64,000 nt of DNA from Palsa-360 sp963710315. Lineage in GTDB: Bacteria > Acidobacteriota > Terriglobia > Acidiferrales > UBA7541. Positions within the stretch are counted from its first letter, which is position 1. Every line of letters begins with the position of its first letter. The notes under the pieces were generated by a model. The model was given only the letters and a program-made list of their open reading frames with translations. It was not told the DNA's origin and ran no database searches. Of the stretch, positions 57,743-64,000 are shown in pieces. The stretch spans positions 248,001-312,000 of the forward strand of contig CAVPZW010000006.1 in NCBI GenBank assembly GCA_963710315.1, written 5' to 3'. The position numbers and the translations under genes were made by a program.

Positions 57743-57756
57743 GTGACCCGCATCAC
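57743..57756. promoter_or_regulatory. CRP/FNR-type operator
   Basis: GTGACCCGCATCAC fits GTGA-N6-TCAC exactly and lies 52 bases upstream of the small secreted protein start. Confidence 0.6.
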
Positions 57757-58498
57757 CGTTGGCTATGAGCCAAGTCCTTCCATGAGAAGGCCGGTTAGTT
57801 TCAAGTCGATTTTTTATTTTCCTGTCAGTGGTTTCTCGTTTGGGCCGGGCTGCCTCTGTCGCCATCCTTCCATCTACACTCTTTTATTGAGCGATTCTTC
57901 GCTCGGTGCAAGTTCGGCGTCCTCAATTCAGCAGGTGCTGCTACCTGAGAATCGACCTCGGCTTCCACCTCTTGGATGAGAGTTGGGCCAGGACTTGGGC
58001 GCAATCACCTGAACTCGGCGGTTAGGCTCGGCTCTTTCGATCGAACCCTTATGCCACAACGCGCATTAACTCTCTGCGTTTGCACAATTAAGCCGCTGGT
58101 GCTTTCGTCTCCCCTTTTGCCAGTTCGCTGGTTCCGGCTTTATTGGAACGCGACGCACGCCGCAGGTACACCTCGCCCTTGCTTAAAACTTCAATGATTC
58201 CCGGCGGGCACAAGTGTCCCAGACGTTCAGCAGACGTTCAGCACAGATTGGGGCTACTGAGTCTAGATCCTAGCGGAGCACTCTGAGTGACCTCTTTGAC
58301 GGCTCTTGGCAAGTTGGCTTCTAGCCTTCTCCTCATCGGGACTTTACTCACTGCCTCCATAATCCGGCGGAAAATGCTCGTCTAGCGGGTCTCTCACGGC
58401 AACTTCCGTTTCATCGACGGAATCCTGTTCGATGACTCCAATTACCTCTACCTCAGCCACTTCGACCGCAAGCACGCCGGCAGTCTGGCTCTGCTTCC
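57757..58498. other. Non-coding or decayed stretch
   Basis: About 740 bases without a supported gene. A plus-strand segment near 58400-58490 can be read as GNFRFIDGILFDDSNYLYLS without start or stop context and may be a gene remnant. Two near-identical CAGACGTTCAGCA units occur in tandem at about 58221-58243. Confidence 0.4.
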
Positions 58499-58569
58499 TC
58501 AGGCATGCCGCTCCGTTACCTGGTACCTCTCGTAAGCATGCCTGACCGCACTACGCCGCCGCTCAGGGC

Positions 58570-58848
58570 TTAAAAGTTTCCCCCGGCCACGTCCTTCAGA
58601 ATTTGCTTCTCCAAAGACAGCTCCGCCACCAGCCGCTTCAGCTTGACGTTCTCCCGCTCCAGTTCCTTCAGACGCTTGGCTTGGTCGAGCTTCAGGCCGC
58701 CGTATTCCTTCCGCCAGCGGTAGTAGGTCTGCACGGTGATTTCGGCTTCCTTGCAGGCTTGCGGGGTAGTCTTTCCGTTCGCGATCTCTACTTCGATCTG
58801 CCGCAGCAAATTCATGATCTGCTCCGGCTTGTATCTCTTCATGGGCAT
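58570..58848 (-). CDS. IS3-family transposase orfA
   Basis: 92 residues: helix-turn-helix (PEQIMNLLRQIEVEIANGKT, TPQACKEAEITVQTYYRWRK) followed by a leucine-zipper-like coil (LKELERENVKLKRLVAELSL EKQIL). This is the intact DNA-binding subunit. In the -1 frame orfB begins (LSPERRRSAVRHAYERYQVT) but similarity stops at about 58500. The remaining orfB end is found 10 kb away at 48574-48784 on the same strand. Confidence 0.9.
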   Translation of the reverse strand: MPMKRYKPEQIMNLLRQIEVEIANGKTTPQACKEAEITVQTYYRWRKEYGGLKLDQAKRLKELERENVKLKRLVAELSLEKQILKDVAGGNF

Positions 58849-58886
58849 GACCGGTCTTCCTCCAAGAATTCTCTCTCATTTCAACT

Positions 58887-58911
58887 GGTACAAAAATCCC
58901 CGGTCAGGTCA
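58887..58911. mobile_element. IS3-family terminal inverted repeat, left end
   Basis: On the minus strand it reads TGACCTGACCGGGGATTTTT, 39 bases upstream of orfA. It matches the terminal repeat at 48534. The flanking triplets (gtc before 48534, cca after 58911) do not match, so no target duplication brackets the 10.4-kb unit. Confidence 0.75.
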
Positions 58912-59039
58912 CCAATGGACAGCGATGCATTTCAGCTGGCTGAATATCTTGTGCGCTAAGCCTGTTGGGCGTACAGTAGGGGCGGATTAAAAAATGGAAG
59001 CAAAGCTTTGAATTCATTTTGTTGATCAGGGCTGATTCA

Positions 59040-60335
59040 ATGGTGAAACATTTCATCCTCTGTCTGTTGGTGCTCTTCTCTATTCAGCCTTTTGCATTGG
59101 CCGGACAGAAAGATGTAACAAATTCTGGTTCGTGGTCTGGCATCCTTGTGTCCAGCGCCTGCAACGCCGATGAAGCGTTTGCCGAAGTGCCCGATTGCTT
59201 CAAGGAGCAGCCCGGCGCGGAGCTGTCGCTGATTGACGATACGACCAGAGTTATGTACGGCCTTGAGACGCAGGGACCAGTGGGCCCTCGCTTGGGAGAC
59301 GCCGTGACCGTGCGAGGGACACTCGATGGCGATACGATTAAGACAACCTCCATCGAACCGATGTCGATTGGGCTCGCTGTCGGTCAGAAAGCGCCCGCCT
59401 TTTCGATCCGTGACCAGTTTGGCCAGGTACAAACTCTCGATACATTAAAAGGAACGAACGGAACCGTTCTTCTATTTTTTCGTTCCGCGGATTGGTGACC
59501 GTTCTGCAAAGGGCAGCTGGTCCAGCTGCAAAGCGCAATACCGCGATTCGAAAAGCAAGGCATCAAGTTTGCGGCCATCAGCTATGACTCGCAAGAGATC
59601 CTGAAATTTTTTACTGACCGGCAGAAGATCACTTATCCATTGCTGGGTGATCCCGATTCCAAGATTATTCGCACTTATGGCGTCTTGAATGAGGAAGCTT
59701 TTGGAATGGAAAAGGGATTTGCGCGCCCCGGATATTTTTTTATTGATCACAACGGCATCATTCGAGAAAAATTCTTCGAAGCGAAATACCGAGAGCGGCT
59801 GACCGGAAATAGTCTTATCTCCAAGCTCTTCCCGGAATTAGGCCAGGAAGTTACGGATACGGTCGAAGCTCCGCATCTTCAAGTGGCGCTCGAACAATCC
59901 GATCCCGTCGGCGTTTCAGGCACTCATATCACCCTTGTTGCCGAAGTTCGGCTCCCCCCGGATGTGCACGTATATGCGCCAGGAGCGCAGGGTTATAAGC
60001 CCATTCAGCTGGTGATTGAACCTATCCCGGAACTCGAGTTAAAACCGGCAGACTACCCGCCATCCAAAATCCTCTTTTTGCCTGCAATCAAGGAGCGCGT
60101 ACCTGTCTTCGAGGGGACCTTCCGAATCAGCCAAGATGTGAAAGTGACAACCAGGATGGAAACGTTGGGCGGGATTGGGCCGGACGGAAAAGTATTCACG
60201 ATTCTGGGAAAGCTTGAGTATCAGGCTTGCGACAAAACCATCTGTTACCTGCCAACGTCCGTCCCGGTAAAATGGGAACTAAAACTGTTTCCTCTGGATC
60301 GGATTCGGGCTCCCATGAGCATTCGACACAAATAG
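59040..60335 (+). CDS. Selenocysteine-containing redoxin fused to a DsbD-alpha-like domain
   Basis: Read through the in-frame TGA at 59496-59498, the gene gives 431 residues: signal peptide (1-22), an N-terminal small beta domain (about 27-110), an AhpC/TSA-type thioredoxin fold (about 112-260) whose active site reads RSADW-U-PFCKGQL (Sec153, Cys156), and a C-terminal DsbD-alpha-like domain (about 280-425) with YQACDKTICYLP (C397, C402). Relatives have cysteine at the Sec position. Sequence similarity continues uninterrupted after the TGA, a SECIS-like hairpin follows, and selA/selB/selD are adjacent. Probably a periplasmic thiol peroxidase or disulfide reductase. Start ATG 59040 gives a clean signal peptide; an in-frame TTG at 59019 is the alternative. 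Confidence 0.87.
59513..59529 (+). promoter_or_regulatory. Bacterial SECIS-like hairpin
   Basis: Perfect 7-bp stem GCAGCTG / CAGCTGC with apical loop GUC, beginning 14 bases after the UGA. A G and U in the apical loop and this distance match bacterial SECIS elements such as that of E. coli fdhF, which SelB binds. Confidence 0.75.
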
Positions 60336-60384
60336 GCAGGCGATTTCCAGCAGCTTTGCTGTTGGGATGATCATCTACCGCAGC

Positions 60385-62295
60385 TTATTTGGCGCAAAGG
60401 GTTCGAACGTCACCGTTCCGCTTTGTGACGCCGTCGCGGTCGAGTCGCTCAAGCAGTGGCACGATGATCCTTCGGCTACATCCGACCTCTTGGCGCAGAT
60501 CACTAACCGTCGCAGGTCCGTTGTCCCGTATGTATTGGCGGATCAATTCGGTCATGCGCTTCAAGCTCTCCGCCACAATCACCACTTCAGCGTTGATCTC
60601 TACGACCTCGCCGGTCTCGATCAAGAACCGCAACGCCTGCTGAGAAAAGGAATCCGGCGCAAGCTGCTTCCGCGAGGGTGGATCAAACAGTTTGGCAGCC
60701 AGCTTGGTGCGCAGTATCGCGGCTGCCGCTTGAAGCGGTGGCGGCAGCGCTCGCCGATGTGTCACACGGCGAATTGTGTTTCCAACTTGGACCCATTCAC
60801 TCCTGCATAAATCTCTGACTAGGAATTCGAAGAGGTCTGCGAAGGGTAGATCGGCTTCAAGATTCACGCGTAGGTCCGAAACGGGCAAGCCTGCTTGTTC
60901 CGGATGTTCGCAATGGCACGCTTCAATCACTTCTGCTGCACGCCGAAGCAATAACTGCCACCTGGCGGCGTCAACAGCAAAATCTCCCGGGACGAGAAGA
61001 TTTCCTTCAGAAGTTAGCCGCGAAACAGCATGAGAAATGTCCGCGGCACTGAATTTCGACTTCAACAGCAATTCAGATCGCCTGACAGCCAGGTCGCGCG
61101 CGATTTGCGAGGCGACAAATGGCAGCGCCTCGCCGCGTGATTCTGCACGTTGCCGGAGAAAGCTGAGCCGCGCTTCGCTCCGGAACAATCTTCGGCTCGG
61201 GTCTGGATCTAGCACAACACCTCCTGCCAATGTGTGCTGTCCGGCGGAGTCGCGAAGGACAAAATGATCACCAGCAAAAACAAATGCGCTCGCTTCGAGC
61301 TTAAGCTGAGCTAGTGCCTGTTCTCCAGGAGCTAACTCTTTGTGCGAGAAAAACAGCACGTTCGCGCGGAGATTTGCACTGCCGTGATGAATGCGCACTT
61401 GCACGCCGTTTCTGAGCTGGCGGTTCCCTCTCGGTGAGATTTCCAGAGCCACGTCAAGGACCTCGCTCGGCCCCCCAAATTCGCCTAGCGTGACCACGTC
61501 GCCTCGATGGACGCCATCAGAGGCAGCAATGTCAGGCAGATTGAGCGCAGTGCGCGTACTCGGCACGCCAAGCTCGACGTTGCGGTTGTGAGACTGGATG
61601 TTTCGAATCCGAGCGACTTTGCCGGATGGCTGGATCGTAACCCTTTGGCCGCATCGGAAAGTGCCACCGGTAAGCGTGCCCGTAATCACCGTGCCGATGC
61701 CCCGCAGTGTAAAGACTCGGTCGACAGGCAGCCGCGGTTTGCCAATATCGCGCGACGAGGGCGTCTCGGCCAGAACCCGTGCGAGAGCGGCTTTCAAATG
61801 GTCAAGGCCTCGCCCGGTAACAACCGACGTGGGAACAATCGGCGCATCAGCGAAGGACGTGTTGCGCAACTTGTCGTGAATTGCCCCGGCCGCGCGACCT
61901 TCATCCTGTATTAGATCGATTTTGGTCAATGCAACCACAGCGCGTTGGACACCGAGGTAGCTGAGGATTTGCAGGTGCTCCTCGGTCTGAGGCATCCATC
62001 CATCATCGGCCGCAACGACAAATAGTGCTAAGTCAATTGAGCCGACCCCCGCGACCATGTTCTTGACGAAGTCTTCGTGGCCGGGCACATCAACGATTCC
62101 AAGCAGGAAGGATGAAGCTCCAGGCGCGGAGGCAGCGAGTTCTAAGTGCGCAAAGCCGAGGTCGATGGTGATTCCTCGCGCTTTCTCTTCGGGCAGGCGG
62201 TCGGGATCAGTGCCAGTGAGCGCTTTGACCAGCGCGCTCTTCCCATGATCCACGTGGCCAGCGGTCGCGACGATGAAATGTTGGGGCTCTGCCAT
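60385..62295 (-). CDS. selB: Selenocysteine-specific elongation factor SelB
   Basis: 636 residues. GTPase domain with ATAGHVDHGKSALVKALTG, DVPGHEDFVKNM and LTKIDLI, EF-Tu-like domains 2 and 3 (to about 340), then the SelB-specific chain of winged-helix domains (about 375-636) that bind the SECIS RNA. It delivers Sec-tRNA to UGA codons. ATG 62325 is an alternative start adding ten residues. Convergent with the selenoprotein gene, 49 bases apart. Confidence 0.95.
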   Translation of the reverse strand: MAEPQHFIVATAGHVDHGKSALVKALTGTDPDRLPEEKARGITIDLGFAHLELAASAPGASSFLLGIVDVPGHEDFVKNMVAGVGSIDLALFVVAADDGWMPQTEEHLQILSYLGVQRAVVALTKIDLIQDEGRAAGAIHDKLRNTSFADAPIVPTSVVTGRGLDHLKAALARVLAETPSSRDIGKPRLPVDRVFTLRGIGTVITGTLTGGTFRCGQRVTIQPSGKVARIRNIQSHNRNVELGVPSTRTALNLPDIAASDGVHRGDVVTLGEFGGPSEVLDVALEISPRGNRQLRNGVQVRIHHGSANLRANVLFFSHKELAPGEQALAQLKLEASAFVFAGDHFVLRDSAGQHTLAGGVVLDPDPSRRLFRSEARLSFLRQRAESRGEALPFVASQIARDLAVRRSELLLKSKFSAADISHAVSRLTSEGNLLVPGDFAVDAARWQLLLRRAAEVIEACHCEHPEQAGLPVSDLRVNLEADLPFADLFEFLVRDLCRSEWVQVGNTIRRVTHRRALPPPLQAAAAILRTKLAAKLFDPPSRKQLAPDSFSQQALRFLIETGEVVEINAEVVIVAESLKRMTELIRQYIRDNGPATVSDLRQEVGCSRRIIVPLLERLDRDGVTKRNGDVRTLCAK

Positions 62296-62347
62296 CGGAA
62301 GCCTGTACGCACTGCCGCAATTCATGATGAGCTTCGCCTTGCTTGTG

Positions 62348-63784
62348 TCAGATTGCGGCGCGAAGCGCAGCTACGATTTCAGCGTCCTGATCCGGGAACA
62401 CAGTGCGCAGGTCGAGCTTGAGCTGGCCTCGTTCAATATACCCGACAATGGGCGGGGTGTGCGAGCGCAGCTGTGCAGCCAATTCCTGCGGCCTAAGCCT
62501 GTTGTGAGTTATGTCGAGCGTCGTGGACTGCACAATCGAGCGAGGCAGCGCGCCGCCTCCGATCTGAGCACGGCCTTTGCCTATCGCCGCTTTAAGGGAC
62601 AACCCATCGAGCGCCGCAATGATCGTCGCTGCGCGCGCTTGCAGTTCGTTGTTGGAGGTGTGCAGCATCGCCAGCAGGGGAATGCCGTAACTCAGCGCGT
62701 CGTTTGCTTCCGGAAGTTTTGTGGAATTACGCAAGTAAATATCCACAGTCGCTTCGAGCGCAGCCAGGATTAGTTTGTCGCAGCGTAGCGCGCGAAATAA
62801 CGGCTCGCGCTTGAGCGCGGCGATCAGCTTCGCCTTCCCCGCAATCATCCCCGACTGCGGCCCGCCAAGTAGCTTGTCGCCACTGAAGCAGACCAGATCC
62901 ACTCCGTTTCGCAACACCTCCGCGGGCGTCGGCTCGTGTTCCAGGCCAGGAACAGTTTCAGTTTGAATCATCGCGCCGCTACCCAAGTCTTCGACAAACG
63001 GGATTCGCTTTTTGCGCGCCAGCTTTGCGATAGCTTCTATTGATGGAGAGTCAACGAATCCCTCCATGAAGAAGTTGCTGCGATGCACTTTCAAGATCAT
63101 CGCGGTTTCGCGCGTGATCGCACGAGCGAAATCAGTGAGGGAAGTCTTGTTGGTTGTGCCGACTTCGCGCAGTCGCGCCCCGCTGGCCTCAAGAATGTCC
63201 GGAATCCGAAATCCACCGCCGATCTGAATCAATTCTCCACGCGAAATCACAACTTCATTCCTGCGCAGTTGATCTTGCTGATGCCTGTTTCTGTGCGCGC
63301 CAGTGGCGACTGGAGCTTCGTCTCGGCAAAAATGGTGAAGAATCAGAACTAGCGCGCTCGCCGCATTATTCACCACTGTGGCCGCTTCGGCGCCGCACAA
63401 CAGTGCGAGATTTTGTTCCAAGTACGCGGCGCGTCCGCCGCGCCCTCCCTCGGCGAGTTCGTATTCAAGATTGTTGTAATGCAATCCAATTCGGGACACC
63501 GCTTCCATCACTACGGGCCCCAGTGGCACACGACCGAAATTCGTGTGAATGAGAATGCCGGTTCCGTTAATCACAGGCTGGATGCGGGATGCGCGCAGGA
63601 TTTCGAGCGCGGAACGCGTATGCGAGAGAATGTCCTCGAATCCGGGTATCGTTCCGTGTTTGCGCAGTGCAGCAAGTTCGCGCCGAATAGTTGCTACGAC
63701 GGTAGGACGAGGCAATCCCGTATCGCCTAGAGCCTGCGCGAGTTGTTCCACAGACGGGATACCGCGCAGCGCGGAATATTTCAT
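62348..63784 (-). CDS. selA: L-seryl-tRNA(Sec) selenium transferase SelA
   Basis: 478 residues. PLP enzyme that converts seryl-tRNA(Sec) to selenocysteinyl-tRNA(Sec). N-terminal helical domain (IPSVEQLAQALGDTG), VINGTGILIHTNFGRVPL, EYELAEGGRGGR, and the PLP lysine in CFSGDKLLGGPQSG. Start overlaps the selD stop by four bases (ATGA); spacing to selB is 22-52 bases. Confidence 0.96.
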   Translation of the reverse strand: MKYSALRGIPSVEQLAQALGDTGLPRPTVVATIRRELAALRKHGTIPGFEDILSHTRSALEILRASRIQPVINGTGILIHTNFGRVPLGPVVMEAVSRIGLHYNNLEYELAEGGRGGRAAYLEQNLALLCGAEAATVVNNAASALVLILHHFCRDEAPVATGAHRNRHQQDQLRRNEVVISRGELIQIGGGFRIPDILEASGARLREVGTTNKTSLTDFARAITRETAMILKVHRSNFFMEGFVDSPSIEAIAKLARKKRIPFVEDLGSGAMIQTETVPGLEHEPTPAEVLRNGVDLVCFSGDKLLGGPQSGMIAGKAKLIAALKREPLFRALRCDKLILAALEATVDIYLRNSTKLPEANDALSYGIPLLAMLHTSNNELQARAATIIAALDGLSLKAAIGKGRAQIGGGALPRSIVQSTTLDITHNRLRPQELAAQLRSHTPPIVGYIERGQLKLDLRTVFPDQDAEIVAALRAAI

Positions 63785-64000
63785 GCCAGCACCCTGATCT
63801 TCGACTTGCTAGACCGCACGATTTGACCAACAACGGCGGCGCAGGGGGCGTGATGGCTCTTCAGAAGCTTCAATACCGCATCCAGATTTCCTCGCGGCAC
63901 GCTCAGCAGAAGGCCACCGCTTGTCTGCGCATCCGTGAATAGAATTTTTTGAGCCTGAGTGGCATCATCCCATTCCGTAAAATTGGTCGCGAAGGCTAGA
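63781..64000 (-). CDS. selD: Selenophosphate synthetase SelD, C-terminal part
   Basis: Partial at the window edge. The minus-strand frame reads ILFTDAQTSGGLLLSVPRGN, containing the conserved (D)xQTSGGLL segment of SelD, and ends VGQIVRSSKSKIRVLA. It makes selenophosphate from selenide and ATP for SelA. First visible gene of the selD-selA-selB operon. Confidence 0.88.
   Translation of the reverse strand, partial: LAFATNFTEWDDATQAQKILFTDAQTSGGLLLSVPRGNLDAVLKLLKSHHAPCAAVVGQIVRSSKSKIRVLA

Noticed and set aside
58400..58490. Plus-strand frame FIDGILFDDSNYLYLS
   Set aside because: Looks protein-like but has no start, stop context or recognised family. Noted only as a possible remnant.
60340..60370. 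Terminator between the selenoprotein gene and selB
   Set aside because: Only a short CAGCAGC/GCTGTTG hairpin without a T-tract is present, too weak to call.

Overview
The window looks like chromosomal DNA of a soil-type bacterium, most likely an Acidobacteriota member. This is inferred from gene content: an expanded set of secreted NHL/6-bladed propeller proteins, a secreted tannase-type esterase, a tetraheme/[NiFe]-hydrogenase locus, many dispersed palindromic repeats and moderately high GC. No rRNA or tRNA gene was seen, so the taxonomy is tentative.

Layout. (1) 0-10.2 kb: a multi-PAS sensor kinase (running off the left edge), a TonB-like protein and a complete chemotaxis-type signalling cluster (MCP, CheW, CheR, CheA, CheB, CheY, CheX). 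(2) 10.5-35.9 kb: an accessory metabolic region of mostly secreted or periplasmic proteins. It holds four NHL propellers and one YncE propeller, a tannase-like esterase, a metallo-lactonase, an alpha/beta hydrolase, a lipocalin, a dehydrogenase, crotonase, SDR, amidohydrolase, aquaporin and an ApbE/PepSY pair. Three families of dispersed palindromes are interspersed. (3) 36.0-48.5 kb: a complete [NiFe]-hydrogenase system. The minus strand carries hypC-D-E-A-B-F plus a nickel permease. Divergently on the plus strand are the small and large subunits, cytochrome b, maturation protease, a c-type cytochrome, a membrane tetraheme cytochrome and a small membrane protein. The small subunit has the six-cysteine proximal-cluster pattern of O2-tolerant group 1d enzymes. 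(4) 48.53-58.91 kb: a segment bracketed by the two ends of one IS3-family element, with its transposase genes split between the ends. Between them lie a 2-oxoacid dehydrogenase E1a/E1b/E2 operon, a VapBC pair, a Fic protein, decayed gene pieces and a B12-type radical SAM protein. (5) 59.0-64.0 kb: a selenocysteine locus. selD (partial), selA and selB lie on the minus strand, convergent with a plus-strand secreted redoxin whose active-site cysteine codon is an in-frame UGA followed by a SECIS-like hairpin. This redoxin is fused to a DsbD-alpha-like domain.

Two observations cut across regions. First, GTGA-N6-TCAC (CRP/FNR-type) dyads precede the hydrogenase operon, a CBS-domain gene, a 36-residue membrane protein and a small secreted protein, with a weaker version before the E1-alpha gene; this suggests one energy/redox regulon. 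Second, single-base frameshifts are concentrated in two blocks (about 2.5-11 kb and 36-42.7 kb), while protein similarity resumes perfectly in another frame each time. This looks like residual sequencing error rather than gene decay, and those genes are annotated as spans across the shifts.
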